From NCBI GenBank assembly GCA_041402005.1, contig JAWKTB010000001.1, positions 186,001 to 250,000 of the forward strand: 64,000 bases of DNA. Reading direction: 5' to 3'. This DNA is from JAJRXR01 sp041402005. GTDB lineage: Bacteria > Planctomycetota > Phycisphaerae > Phycisphaerales > UBA1924. The position numbers were made by a program, and so were the translations under genes. Positions 1 through 10,179 of the stretch are shown one piece after another. How positions within the stretch are numbered: position 1 is the stretch's first letter; the number at the start of each line of letters is the position of its first letter. The notes under the pieces were generated by a model. That model was not told the origin of the DNA and did no database searches. It was given only the letters and a program-made list of their open reading frames with translations.

Positions 1-1254
1 CGTTGTCTTGATCGGCCCGACCTCGAACTCCGCCAGGGCCCGCTGGGCGCGGGTGATCGCGGCCTCGCGCGTCTCGGCATGGACGATCAACTTCCCGATC
101 ATCGAGTCGTAGTTCGGTGGGACGCGGTACCCGGGCACGACGTGCGAGTCCAGACGCACGCCGGGGCCGCCCGGGACCTGCCAAGTGTCGATCCGCCCGG
201 CGCTGGGCATGAAGTCGCGGTCCGGGTCCTCGGCGTTGATGCGGCACTCGATCGCGTGCCCGCTCACGCTGATGTCCCGCTGCTTGTAGGGCAGGGGCTC
301 GCCGGCGGCGATCAGGATCGACTGCTTGACGATGTCCACGCCCGTGATCAGCTCCGTCACCGGGTGCTCGACCTGCACGCGGGTGTTCACTTCGAGCATG
401 TAGAAGTTCTGCGACTCGTCCATGAGGAACTCGACAGTCGCGGCGCCCGCGTACTCGGCGCTCTTGACAAGCCTTGCCGCCGACTCGCAGACGGCGTTGA
501 TCTTCTTGCGCTCGATCCCCGGCCCGGGCGCCTCCTCGACGACCTTCTGGTGGCGACGCTGCATGGAGCAGTCGCGCTCGAAGAGGTGGATCGCGTGCCC
601 GTGCTTGTCGCCCAGGACCTGGACCTCGACGTGCCTGGCGTTCTCGAGGAACTTCTCGACGAAGACCGCCCCGTTCCCGAAGGCGGCCTGGGCCTCCTGC
701 CTCGCCTTGCCGATGTTGGTGCGCAGGCTGGCCTCGTTGCGGCAGACGCGCATCCCGCGCCCGCCGCCCCCGGCCGCCGCCTTGATGATGACCGGGTACC
801 CGACCTCGGCGGCGACCTTGACCGCCTCCTCCTCCTCCTCGATCGCCCCCTCGGAGCCCGGGAAGACGGGGACCTTGGCCGCCTTGGCGTAGCGCTTGGC
901 CTCGACCTTGTCGCCGAGCTTGCCCATCGCCTCGGGGCTGGGGCCGATGAACTCGATCTTGCAGTCGCGGCAGACCTCGGAGAAGTCGGCGCGCTCGGAG
1001 AGGAAGCCGTAGCCCGGGTGGATCGCATCGACGTCGGCGATCTCGGCGGCCGAGATGATCCGCGAGATGTTCAGGTAGCTGTCCTTGGCCGGCGCCTCGC
1101 CGATGCAGATGGCCCGGTCGGCCAGACGCAGGTACGGCGCGTCGGCGTCGGCCTTTGAGTACACGCACACCGCCTCCATGCCCAGCTCGTGGCAGGCCCG
1201 GAGGATGCGGAGGGCGATCTCGCCGCGGTTTGCGATAAGAACTCTGCGGAACAT
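1..1254 (-). CDS. accC: Biotin carboxylase subunit of acetyl-CoA carboxylase (3' end missing)
   Basis: The reading frame starts at ATG 1254 and stays open to the window edge (418 codons; the family is about 450 residues, so roughly 30 C-terminal residues are missing). The N-terminus (FRRVLIANRGEIALRILRAC) is the classic biotin-carboxylase start. The last visible part (NYDSMIGKLIVHAETREAA) matches the C-terminal domain. AccC uses ATP and bicarbonate to carboxylate the biotin on AccB in the first step of fatty-acid synthesis. It lies 98 bp downstream of accB on the same strand, the usual accBC order. The intervening gap holds an inverted repeat that could affect the accB/accC expression ratio, which is an inference. 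Confidence 0.95.
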   Translation of the reverse strand, partial: MFRRVLIANRGEIALRILRACHELGMEAVCVYSKADADAPYLRLADRAICIGEAPAKDSYLNISRIISAAEIADVDAIHPGYGFLSERADFSEVCRDCKIEFIGPSPEAMGKLGDKVEAKRYAKAAKVPVFPGSEGAIEEEEEAVKVAAEVGYPVIIKAAAGGGGRGMRVCRNEASLRTNIGKARQEAQAAFGNGAVFVEKFLENARHVEVQVLGDKHGHAIHLFERDCSMQRRHQKVVEEAPGPGIERKKINAVCESAARLVKSAEYAGAATVEFLMDESQNFYMLEVNTRVQVEHPVTELITGVDIVKQSILIAAGEPLPYKQRDISVSGHAIECRINAEDPDRDFMPSAGRIDTWQVPGGPGVRLDSHVVPGYRVPPNYDSMIGKLIVHAETREAAITRAQRALAEFEVGPIKTT

Positions 1255-1263
1255 GGTGGGTCA

Positions 1264-1346
1264 GGCAATAGGCAATGGGGAAGACAACAAAGACCGGAGG
1301 CGCATGGGCGTCAGGCGATTGGGACCATTGCCCATTGCCCATTGCC
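1264..1346. repeat. Inverted-repeat element between accB and accC
   Basis: Two arms, 1264-1279 (GGCAATAGGCAATGGG) and 1331-1346 (CCCATTGCCCATTGCC), are complementary with one mismatch and enclose 51 nt. Each arm is itself two copies of a GGCAAT(A/G)GG-type unit. The element nearly fills the 98-bp spacer between accB and accC, so it would be transcribed as a long stem-loop. It has the same architecture as the elements at 12476-12583 and 13624-13720 but a different motif. Confidence 0.7.
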
Positions 1347-1352
1347 CCGCTC

Positions 1353-1820
1353 TCATGCCGGTCGCACCAGGAACAGCTTCTGTCCGAACTCGACGGCGTC
1401 GCCGTTCTGCACGAGGATCCGCTCGACCACGCCCGAGGCGTCCGACTTGATCTCGTTGAACACCTTCATGGCCTCGACGACGCAGACGACCGAGCCGTTG
1501 GAGACGTTCGATCCGACACTGACGTAGGGGTCGGCGTCCGGGTTGGGGGCGGAGTAGAACGTGCCGACCATGGGTGACTCGATGGCGACCAGGTCCGGGT
1601 CGTCGGCGCCCGCATCGTCGGAAGCGCCCGAGGCGCTGCCCTGGGCGTGAGCGGGCCCCGCCGAGCCGTTGAGCATGGGGGCCGCGGCGTGGTAGGCGAC
1701 CGGGCCCTCGCCGCCCCGCTTGATGGTGACGGTCTCGTCCTTGTCCCGCAGGTCGAGCTCGGTCAGCTCGTTCTCGACCATGAGGCGGACAAGTTCCTTG
1801 AGTTTGCGTGTGTCGATCAT
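1353..1820 (-). CDS. accB: Biotin carboxyl carrier protein of acetyl-CoA carboxylase
   Basis: This 155-residue protein carries biotin between biotin carboxylase and carboxyltransferase. The N-terminus (MIDTRKLKELVRLMVENELTE) is the usual BCCP helical start. A low-complexity Ala/Gly/Ser linker follows (about residues 45-72). The biotinyl domain includes SPMVGTFY and the biotinylation site EAMKVFNEI (Lys at about residue 119). ATG 1820 fits the family length exactly. It sits 44 bp downstream of an Xaa-Pro peptidase and upstream of accC, an arrangement common in bacteria, although the efp gene often found between peptidase and accB is absent here. BioY at about 36.5-37.1 kb may supply the biotin. 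Confidence 0.95.
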   Translation of the reverse strand: MIDTRKLKELVRLMVENELTELDLRDKDETVTIKRGGEGPVAYHAAAPMLNGSAGPAHAQGSASGASDDAGADDPDLVAIESPMVGTFYSAPNPDADPYVSVGSNVSNGSVVCVVEAMKVFNEIKSDASGVVERILVQNGDAVEFGQKLFLVRPA

Positions 1821-1826
1821 GTTCTG

Positions 1827-1840
1827 GGTCTCGCGAGACC
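1827..1840. promoter_or_regulatory. Perfect 14-nt palindrome just upstream of accB start
   Basis: GGTCTCGCGAGACC is a perfect palindrome whose nearest end lies 6 nt upstream of the accB ATG, where a ribosome-binding site would be expected. It could be an operator or mask translation initiation. A 14-nt palindrome could also arise by chance in GC-rich DNA, so the functional reading is only inferred. Confidence 0.25.
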
Positions 1841-1864
1841 GGCCAGCGTACACGGGAGAGGGCG

Positions 1865-3001
1865 TCAGCGCCTCGTCGCCCACCGGATGTCCCTGGGCAG
1901 GGAGCAGAGATTGGTCGAGCCCCGCCCGGTGACAAGATAGTCGTTCTCGATCCGCACGCCCCCGACGCCGGGCAGGTAGACGCCCGGCTCGATGGTGACG
2001 ACGTTTCCTTCCTCCAGGACGGCGTCCTTGGGGGCCTTGGCGCCCATGCCGGGCGCCTCGTGGATGTTCAGCCCGATGCCGTGTCCCAGGCCATGCCCGA
2101 AGCGGTCGCCATAGCCGGCGTCGGAGATGATCTTGCGGGCGACAGCGTCCACCTCGCGGCACCCCGCGCCGGGGCGGAGAGCCGCCGCCGACGCCTCGTG
2201 CGCCTCGAGCACGATCTGGTAGATCTCGGCGATCTTGCGGGGCCACGTGCCGAAGACGACCACGCGGGTCATGTCGGAGTGGTACCCGCGCCACGTCGCG
2301 CCCCAGTCGATGAGCACCGGGCTGTTGGCCCGGATCTTCGCCTTCTCGGAGGGGGAGTAGTGGCCCTGGGAGCTGTTCGCCCCGGCGCCGACGATCGTCG
2401 CGAAGCTCGGGTCGCTCGACCCACGCGCCTTCATCTCGAACTCGAGGATCGAGCCGACGTCCAGCTCGCTCATGCCTATCTCGATCTTGTCGAGGGTGGC
2501 CTCCAGCGCGCCCTCCTGGATCTTGATGGCTTTTCGGATGAGCGCGACCTCGGTCTCGTCCTTGACGGCGCGGAGCTTGGAGACGAGCGCGGTCGTGTGC
2601 TTGAGGGCGCCGGCGGCGTAGCCGTGCCGCCGGAGCGACTTCTTCAGGTGCGCTTCGAGGCTGAGCGTCATGTGGTCGCCCTGGACGCCGATGCGCTCGG
2701 CGCCCCGGGCGGCGAGCTCGTCCGCGACCGCGTCCGCCATCTGCCCGGTCCGCATGATCGTCTTCACGAGCGGGCGGAAGGACTCGACCTCCTCCTGGTA
2801 GCGAAAGTCGGAGACGAGCGTCGCCTTGCCTGGGCCGACGATGAGCCAGCTGTCCCCGCCGAGGAAGCCCGTGAGGTAGGCGACGTCCATCGGGTTCGAG
2901 ACGACGAGGTGATCGACGCCGGGACCCTTGAGCAGGGCGCGCAGGCGGCGGATCCGCCCCGCGTGGGGGCTCTCGACGCTCTTTGTCCGGCGCTTCGCCA
3001 T
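1865..3001 (-). CDS. M24-family metallopeptidase (Xaa-Pro aminopeptidase/dipeptidase)
   Basis: A 378-residue cytoplasmic protein with an N-terminal creatinase-like domain (about 1-140) and a C-terminal pita-bread catalytic domain. The five metal ligands are visible in order: two Asp in VLIDWGATWRGYHSDMTR, His in GHGLGHGIGLNIHE, Glu in VTIEPGVYLPG and Glu in GGVRIENDYLV. ATG 3001 (MAKRRTKSVES) was preferred over upstream in-frame starts because the upstream part is low-complexity and reads against the divergent permease gene. The enzyme would remove N-terminal residues next to proline. It is probably co-transcribed with accB and accC. Confidence 0.9.
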   Translation of the reverse strand: MAKRRTKSVESPHAGRIRRLRALLKGPGVDHLVVSNPMDVAYLTGFLGGDSWLIVGPGKATLVSDFRYQEEVESFRPLVKTIMRTGQMADAVADELAARGAERIGVQGDHMTLSLEAHLKKSLRRHGYAAGALKHTTALVSKLRAVKDETEVALIRKAIKIQEGALEATLDKIEIGMSELDVGSILEFEMKARGSSDPSFATIVGAGANSSQGHYSPSEKAKIRANSPVLIDWGATWRGYHSDMTRVVVFGTWPRKIAEIYQIVLEAHEASAAALRPGAGCREVDAVARKIISDAGYGDRFGHGLGHGIGLNIHEAPGMGAKAPKDAVLEEGNVVTIEPGVYLPGVGGVRIENDYLVTGRGSTNLCSLPRDIRWATRR

Positions 3002-3115
3002 GGGCGGGGATGATAGCTCTCGCTCTGCCCGGCATCCGTTCGGGAAGTTCTCTGGGCGCGATCCAGAGCCGCCCGGATCCCGTACCTTTGCGTGCCGGGC
3101 AAGACGCCCGTCACG

Positions 3116-4804
3116 ATGGCGAACAAGCGATCGGTGCTGAAGACGGCGGGCGACGGGGGACGCGTGGACGAAGGGCAGAGCGAGCGACGCACGGAGGACG
3201 GGCGAGTGACGCTCGCCGCCAGCGCCATCGTGCTCGCGTCGGTGCTCGGCTTCTGCGTCGTCTGGCCCATCGCCCAGTCGATCTGGCACAGCTTCGCGAG
3301 GGCGGGGTCGCTCGAGTGGTCGGGCGTGTGGTCGGCGCTGGCGATGTCGCCGATGTCGGTCGTGCGGTCGTTGTGGGCGGCGCTACTGATCGGGACACTG
3401 GCGACGGCGCTCGGGTGGCCCGCGGCGTGGTTGCTCGCGCGCGGTCGGGGCGCGCGCTGGGCGCCTCTGGTGCTCACACCCATGCTCGTGCCCAGCTACC
3501 TCGCCTACTCCGGCTGGGGGATGCTGCGCGACCCGGGGACGTTCCTGGGCGACATGCTCTCGCGGGCGGCGTCGGACGGGGCTCGCTGGGCGCCGCTCCT
3601 CGCGGGCAAGACCTTCGCCGTCATGGGGCTCGCACTCTGGGCCTCGCCACTGGCGGCGCTCGTGCTCGCGTCGGGGATCGCCCGGCGCGACCCGGCGGCC
3701 GAGGACGCGCTGCGACTCGAGCCGGCCTCGTTCACGCGGCGCGTGCGCACGACGCTCGCCATGCACCGCGGGGCGATCGCCGGGTCGGCCGCCCTCGTCT
3801 CGCTCGTCATGCTCGGCTCGGCGGTGCCACTGCACCTGTCGCAGCTCGACACGCTCGCCGTCGTGGTCTGGCGCGAGCTGGCGGGCTCGTCCCGTGATCT
3901 GTGGTGGCGTTCCTGGGTCGCGGCGACGCCCCTGCTCGTGGTCGCGCTGGTCGCGGGGTGGGTGATCGGGGGCGTGCTGATCCGCAAGGGCGCCCGCGAC
4001 GCGCCGGAGGGCCCGCGCGAGGCGCCGACGCCCCGGTCCCGCATCGGATCGAAGCTCGGGACGCTGGGTGTGTGGGCGCTCGGCGTCGGCGCCCCGGTCG
4101 CGCTCTTCGCCTGGGGGATGCGCGACCCGCACTCGCTGATGCGGTTCTGGCGTCTGAGTGGTGACGGCGCCATCTCCAGCCTCGAGGTCGCGGGCATCGT
4201 CGGCGCCATCTGCCTGGTCTTGGCGCTCGCGCTCAGCGCGGCGCTCGCGGTCGGCGGGCGGGGCGGGCGCCTGGTCGCAAGCATTGGCGTGCGCGTGATG
4301 CTCATCGCGGCGTTGATCCCGGGCGTGCTCGTCGGCGCGGCCATCGCCGAGGCGACGACCTCCGTTGGACTCGATCTGGGTCTGACCGCGCCGGTGATGG
4401 CGTGCGTCGCGCGCGGATCGTTCATCGTCGGCATCGTTGCCTGCTGGGCGGCGTGGTCGGAGCCCCCGTCGCTGCGCGACACGCGCCGCCAGCTCGGGGG
4501 CGGGTGGCGCGCGTGGGCGCTGGGCGCCTTGCCCTTGCAGGCGCCGGCGCTGCTCGGGGGCGCGCTCGCGTCGGCCGCCCTCAGCTTGCACGAGATCGAG
4601 GCGACCGTCATGGTCTGGCCTCCGGGGCTCGACTCCCTGTCGCGTCAGACGCTCGAGTACCTGCACTTCTCGCGGATGGAGGAGCTGTCCGCCGCGGCGA
4701 TCTGGATCACCGCCGTCGGCCTCACGCTCGCGCTGCTCGCGGGCGCGCTCATCGCCCTCGCCTCGACCCGCCTTCGGGGCGCCAGAGAGGGGGCCAGGGC
4801 GTGA
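3116..4804 (+). CDS. ABC transporter permease, FbpB/ThiP-like two-domain protein
   Basis: A 562-residue protein with about 12 hydrophobic segments arranged as two fused binding-protein-dependent permease halves. The first cytoplasmic EAA-like loop contains AAEDALRLEPASFTRRV. The second half ends in SLHEIEATVMVWPPG, a pattern typical of iron(III) and thiamine permeases. ATG 3116 was chosen; an in-frame GTG at 3092 is possible. No substrate-binding protein or ATPase gene adjoins it, so the substrate cannot be inferred. It is divergent from the peptidase gene, with a 114-bp spacer that must hold both promoters. Its stop overlaps a GTG that could start the next gene. Confidence 0.75.
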   Translation: MANKRSVLKTAGDGGRVDEGQSERRTEDGRVTLAASAIVLASVLGFCVVWPIAQSIWHSFARAGSLEWSGVWSALAMSPMSVVRSLWAALLIGTLATALGWPAAWLLARGRGARWAPLVLTPMLVPSYLAYSGWGMLRDPGTFLGDMLSRAASDGARWAPLLAGKTFAVMGLALWASPLAALVLASGIARRDPAAEDALRLEPASFTRRVRTTLAMHRGAIAGSAALVSLVMLGSAVPLHLSQLDTLAVVVWRELAGSSRDLWWRSWVAATPLLVVALVAGWVIGGVLIRKGARDAPEGPREAPTPRSRIGSKLGTLGVWALGVGAPVALFAWGMRDPHSLMRFWRLSGDGAISSLEVAGIVGAICLVLALALSAALAVGGRGGRLVASIGVRVMLIAALIPGVLVGAAIAEATTSVGLDLGLTAPVMACVARGSFIVGIVACWAAWSEPPSLRDTRRQLGGGWRAWALGALPLQAPALLGGALASAALSLHEIEATVMVWPPGLDSLSRQTLEYLHFSRMEELSAAAIWITAVGLTLALLAGALIALASTRLRGAREGARA

Positions 4805-4851
4805 CGAAAACCCCCGGACGACGCACGCGATCGGCTACCATTGACCGCCCG

Positions 4852-5976
4852 ATGCCCCGCGAGCGACGCGCAAACTGCACCCGCCATCGCCCGGCGTCGC
4901 GCCGACTCCCGGGCCTGCTCGCGATCGCGCTCACCTCCCTCGCGACCCAGCTCACCGCCTGCTCCCACGAGGACCTCGACCAGCCCGAGCCGATCGACGT
5001 ATCGCTCGTCTGGGGCGAGGTGGGCAGCTCGCCCGGCCAGTTCACCTACCCCCGCGCGATGGCGGTGATCCCGGGCGACGAGCCGCGCCTGCTCATCGTG
5101 GACAAGACCGCGCGGATCCAGCTCTTCAACGCCGCCACGGGCGAGTTCCTGGGCGGCTTCCGCACGCCCGAGCTCGACCTGGGCAAGCCCACGGGCCTGT
5201 GCGTCGCGCCCCACCCGACCGACTCCTCTCGCTATGCCTTGTATGTCGCCGACACGCACTACTTCCGCGTGCTGGTGTACGAGCTGCCCGACGCGATCGG
5301 CGACGACCCCTCGATCCCGCGCGAGCCCTTCGCCACCTTCGGCTCCTACGGCACCGACAACGGCCAGTTCATCTACCCCACCGACGTCGCCGTCCTGCAT
5401 GACGAGCAGGGACACGTCCAACGCATCTACGTCGGCGAGTACAACGGCAACGACCGCGTCAGCGTCTTCGACGTCTCGACGGGCGCCGACGGCAAGCCGG
5501 TGTTCACGTTCAGCTTCGCGATCGCCCGCGCGGGCGTGCCGGGCGAGGACCCCGAGCCCGTCGTTCGACGCCCGCAGACGCTCATCATCGACCACAAGAG
5601 CCGCGAGCTGCTGCTCACCGACGCGTGCGACCACCGGATCGGGCGCTTCACGCTCGACGGCAAGCTCATCAAGTGGATCGGCTCGCCCGACACCGCCTCG
5701 CGCGCCCCGGGCACGTTCAAGTTCCCCTACGGCATGGCGCTACTCGACGACCGCACCGTCCTTGTCAGCGAGTTCGAGAACGCCCGCGTCCAGCAGATCG
5801 ACCTCGAGACTGGCGAGTGCCTGGGCGTCTGGGGGCGCCCGGGTCGGGGCGAGGGCGAACTCTCCCGCCCATGGGCGGTCGAGGTCATCGGCAAGACCGC
5901 CTTCGTGCTCGACTCGGACAACGACCGGGTCATGGCGTTCCGGGCGCCCGCCCCCGCGGCGGAGGCGGCGCGATGA
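4852..5976 (+). CDS. NHL-repeat/beta-propeller lipoprotein
   Basis: A 374-residue protein with a basic N-terminus, a hydrophobic segment and a lipobox-like LTAC near residue 37, so it is probably exported and lipid-anchored. The mature part has repeated NHL-type blades such as GQFTYPRAMAV, GKPTGLCVAP, GQFIYPTDVAV, GTFKFPYGMAL and GELSRPWAVEV, as expected for a six-bladed propeller. Such domains usually mediate protein or ligand binding; no catalytic site was recognised. ATG 4852 is used; a GTG at 4801 overlapping the permease stop is an in-frame alternative. The 3' end overlaps the following VWA gene in an ATGA, implying translational coupling. Confidence 0.8.
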   Translation: MPRERRANCTRHRPASRRLPGLLAIALTSLATQLTACSHEDLDQPEPIDVSLVWGEVGSSPGQFTYPRAMAVIPGDEPRLLIVDKTARIQLFNAATGEFLGGFRTPELDLGKPTGLCVAPHPTDSSRYALYVADTHYFRVLVYELPDAIGDDPSIPREPFATFGSYGTDNGQFIYPTDVAVLHDEQGHVQRIYVGEYNGNDRVSVFDVSTGADGKPVFTFSFAIARAGVPGEDPEPVVRRPQTLIIDHKSRELLLTDACDHRIGRFTLDGKLIKWIGSPDTASRAPGTFKFPYGMALLDDRTVLVSEFENARVQQIDLETGECLGVWGRPGRGEGELSRPWAVEVIGKTAFVLDSDNDRVMAFRAPAPAAEAAR

Positions 5977-8900
5977 CAGTCCCGCTCGCCGTCCTGTCCC
6001 TCGGTCCCCTCCAGTTCGACGAGCCGATCTGGCTCCTCCTGATCCCCGTGCTCTGGGCGCTGACGCTGTACCTGTCGCGCCGCTCGATCGCGGGGCTGGA
6101 CCGCGCGTCGCGGATCGCGGCGATCGTGATCCGGCTGCTGCTCATCGTGCTGATCGTCGGCGCGATCGCCGAGCCACACTCGCGGAAGGTGAGCCACGCG
6201 GTCGCGGTGACGGCGGTGGTGGACGAGTCGCGCTCGATCCCCCCGGGACGTCGCCTCGCCGTCGATCAGTACCTCGAAGATGCTGGCAAGAAACGCCAGA
6301 GCGCGGACGATCTCCTGGGCGTCGTGACGGCGGCCGAGGACGCGTACGTCCAGGCGCTCCCTTCCTCGCGCGTCGAGGGGATGGTCCGCCAGTACGTCGG
6401 CGCGACGGACGGCACGAACCTGGGCGAGGCGACGCGACTCGCCCTCGCGGTCGCGAACGAGGACGCGGCCAACCGTCTCGTGCTGATCTCCGACGGGAAC
6501 GAGACGGACGGGTCGATCCTCGCCGCCGCCGAGGCCGCCAAGGCCCTGGGCGTGCCCATCGACGTGCTGCCCATCAACTACGACTACGAGCACGAGGTGA
6601 TCGTGGAAAGCCTGATCGCGCCCGCGACGGCGCGCGGGGGCGAGACGATCAACCTGAAGGTGGTCGTGTTCGCGGCGGCGCCCGCCGCCGGACGCCTCGT
6701 CATCACCGAGAACGGCGAGCCGATCGACCTCGACCCAGACTCCGACGAGATGGGCGTGGTCGTGGAGCTGGTCGAAGGGCGCAACGTCCTGACCGTCCCG
6801 ATCGCGCCGCGGCGCGTCGGGCCCCAGACGTACGAGGCGGTGTTCGAGCCCCTCGGCGCGATCACGCTGGGCGACCAGGGCCAGCGCGTCATCGCGGGCG
6901 TCGGCGACTCCATGATCGAGAACAACCGCGCTATGGCGGTGACGTTCGTCGGCTCGGAGGGCGCGGTCCTCGTCGTCGCGGAGGACGCCGCCGAGTCGGA
7001 GCCCTTGACCCGCGCCCTCGCCGAGGCCGAGCTGCGCCCGGAGACCATCGCCTCGGACCGCTTCCCGCCGACGCTGACCGAGCTGAACCGGTACGAGGCG
7101 ATCATCCTCGTCGACGAGCCCGCGTACAACTTCTCCGCCGCCAACCTCGAGAACCTCCGCCAGTACGTGCACGATTCCGGGGGCGGACTCGTGATGACGG
7201 GCGGGCCCGACTCCTTCGGCGCCGGCGGGTGGATCGGCACCGCGATCGAGGACGCCCTGCCCGTCCGCCTCGATCCCCCGCAGAAGCGACAGATGCCCCG
7301 GGGCGCCCTCGCCCTGGTCATCCACTCGATCGAGATGCCCCAGGGCGTGTACTACGGCAAGCAGGTCGCCAACGCCGCCGCCGACGCCCTCAGCCGCCTC
7401 GACCTCATCGGCATCATCGAGTTCCAGATGTGGGGCGGCACCGACTGGGTCCACCAGCTCCAGCCCAAAGGCGACGGCGTCTCGGTCAAGCAGTCGATCA
7501 ACAAGCTCGAGTTCGGCGACATGCCGAGCTTCGACGAATCGCTCCAACTCGCGCTCAGCGGCCTCTCCGCCGCCAGCGCCGGGCAGAAGCACGTCATTGT
7601 CATCTCCGACGGCGACCCCTCGCTGACCCACTCCATCCTCGACGATTACAACGACGCCGGGATCTCGATCAGCACCGTCGGCGTCTTCCCGCACTCGACC
7701 GCCGACTTCAACTCGCTCAAGAGCATGGCGGACGACACGGGCGGGACCTTCTACGCCGTCAACACCAACGCCGCCCTCGCGACGCTCCCGCAGATCTTCA
7801 TCAAGGAAGCGCAGACCGTGAAGCGGTCGCTGATCTGGGAGGGCGAGCCCTTCTCGCCGACCGTGATGAACGTCGGCTCCGAGACGATGCGGGGCATCAC
7901 CGGCGTCCCCCCAATCTCGGGGTACGTCGTCACCGCCGACCGCGAGGGGCTGAGCCAGGTCACGCTGCGCGGGCACGAGAACGACCCGATCGCGGCGGAG
8001 TGGCAGTTCGGGCTGGGCAAGGTGTTCGCCTTCACGTCGGACGCGACGAGCCGGTGGGGCGCCGCCTGGACCGGGTGGGACGCCTTCAAGCAGTTCTGGG
8101 AGCAGCACGTCCGCTGGGCGATGCGCCCCTCGGGATCGGCGAACCTGCGCCTGACGACCGAGGCGCGGGGCGACTCGACGCTGCTGGTCGTGGAGGCGTT
8201 CGACGCCGACGGGGCTCGGTTGAACTTTGCCGACTTCCAGGCGCGCGTCGCCAAGCCCGACGGCAAGGGCGCCGCGGTCGACATCCAGCAGGTCGGACCC
8301 GGGCGCTACGAGGGCGTGATCGACTCGTCGGACCCCGGGTCGTACGTGGTGTCGCTCCGCTTCCGGGCGCCCGGCGCCGACGGCGGCGTGCTCGAGGGCG
8401 CCGCCCAGGCGGCGGTCACGCGCCCCTTCGCCGACGAGTTCCGCGCCCTCGAATCAAACATCGCCCTCCTCCGCCAGGTGGCGCAGGTAACCGGGGGCCA
8501 GGTGCTCACGGGTGACGCAACGCAGGACAAGCTGTGGCGGCGCGACGGGCTCGACATGCCCGTCTCCACGACCTCGATCTGGCTGACCGTCGCGCTGATC
8601 GCCGTCGGGCTCTTCCTGACCGACGTCGGCGTCCGCCGCGTCCGCGTCGAGCCGCGGGCGGTCCTCGCCTGGTTCGCCAGGGCGATGGGCGCCTCGCGCT
8701 CGACCGCCGGCGAGCAGATCGACTCCCTGCGCCAGGCCCGCGAGAAGGCCCGCAAGCGGATGGAGACCGAGGGGGAGGGCAAGAAGGACGCCGACCGGGC
8801 CAAGCGGCGTTTCGAGGTCGACGCCTCCGCCCCGCCCCCGCCCCAGGGGCCCACGGTCCTGGGCGGGGAGCCCATCAAATCCGACCGACCGAAGGCGCCG

Positions 8901-9023
8901 CCCAAACCCAAGGCGGCGGCTGGCGAAGAGGAAGAGGGAGGGATCTCCCGCCTGATGCGCGCCAAACGACGCGCCCAGGAGGAGTACGAGAAGGACAAGG
9001 ACCAGGGCCCGAAGGATCAGTAG
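5973..9023 (+). CDS. Large membrane protein with two von Willebrand A domains and a GATase-like domain
   Basis: A 1016-residue protein. Two N-terminal membrane segments (about 18-34 and 48-66) precede a first VWA domain whose MIDAS motif reads VVDESRSI (Asp84, DxSxS intact). The middle (AIILVDEPAYNF...GGGLVMTGGPDSFG) resembles a glutamine-amidotransferase-like fold without an evident catalytic Cys. A second VWA-like domain starts at ALALVIHSIEM, where the MIDAS Asp is absent. A C-terminal membrane segment (TSIWLTVALIAVGLFL) is followed by a highly charged Lys/Glu/Pro tail, probably cytoplasmic. The architecture is common next to MoxR and BatA genes in planctomycetes, and moxR follows here. 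A role in a MoxR-linked membrane complex is inferred. Confidence 0.85.
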   Translation: MTVPLAVLSLGPLQFDEPIWLLLIPVLWALTLYLSRRSIAGLDRASRIAAIVIRLLLIVLIVGAIAEPHSRKVSHAVAVTAVVDESRSIPPGRRLAVDQYLEDAGKKRQSADDLLGVVTAAEDAYVQALPSSRVEGMVRQYVGATDGTNLGEATRLALAVANEDAANRLVLISDGNETDGSILAAAEAAKALGVPIDVLPINYDYEHEVIVESLIAPATARGGETINLKVVVFAAAPAAGRLVITENGEPIDLDPDSDEMGVVVELVEGRNVLTVPIAPRRVGPQTYEAVFEPLGAITLGDQGQRVIAGVGDSMIENNRAMAVTFVGSEGAVLVVAEDAAESEPLTRALAEAELRPETIASDRFPPTLTELNRYEAIILVDEPAYNFSAANLENLRQYVHDSGGGLVMTGGPDSFGAGGWIGTAIEDALPVRLDPPQKRQMPRGALALVIHSIEMPQGVYYGKQVANAAADALSRLDLIGIIEFQMWGGTDWVHQLQPKGDGVSVKQSINKLEFGDMPSFDESLQLALSGLSAASAGQKHVIVISDGDPSLTHSILDDYNDAGISISTVGVFPHSTADFNSLKSMADDTGGTFYAVNTNAALATLPQIFIKEAQTVKRSLIWEGEPFSPTVMNVGSETMRGITGVPPISGYVVTADREGLSQVTLRGHENDPIAAEWQFGLGKVFAFTSDATSRWGAAWTGWDAFKQFWEQHVRWAMRPSGSANLRLTTEARGDSTLLVVEAFDADGARLNFADFQARVAKPDGKGAAVDIQQVGPGRYEGVIDSSDPGSYVVSLRFRAPGADGGVLEGAAQAAVTRPFADEFRALESNIALLRQVAQVTGGQVLTGDATQDKLWRRDGLDMPVSTTSIWLTVALIAVGLFLTDVGVRRVRVEPRAVLAWFARAMGASRSTAGEQIDSLRQAREKARKRMETEGEGKKDADRAKRRFEVDASAPPPPQGPTVLGGEPIKSDRPKAPPKPKAAAGEEEEGGISRLMRAKRRAQEEYEKDKDQGPKDQ

Positions 9024-9052
9024 ACGACGGGCGAGCGGGCCCGAGATGCAAG

Positions 9053-9091
9053 ACCCCCCACGCCGACGACGAGTCCTCGAGTCGTGGGGTC
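9053..9091. repeat. Dispersed repeat (family A) abutting the moxR ribosome-binding site
   Basis: The sequence contains GACGACGAGTCCTCGAGTCG followed by TGGGGTC. Near-identical copies lie at 28819-28856 (inside thiC), 32937-32969, 33057-33092 and 33167-33207. The copy ends two bases before the AAGGAG (9093-9098) that serves moxR, so it forms almost the whole spacer between the VWA gene and moxR. Confidence 0.75.
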
Positions 9092-9105
9092 CAAGGAGCT
9101 CCCAG

Positions 9106-10161
<1,056 letters not shown>

Positions 10162-10179
10162 GGACGGAAGGAGGCTCGG

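Noticed and set aside
5727..8108. 793-codon minus-strand frame opposite the VWA gene
   Set aside because: Composition is Arg/Asp/Val-skewed as expected for the complement of a coding strand, and the plus strand has MIDAS and membrane features.
9046..9105. Alternative upstream start of moxR
   Set aside because: The extension is encoded by a dispersed repeat and the AAGGAG lies correctly for ATG 9106.
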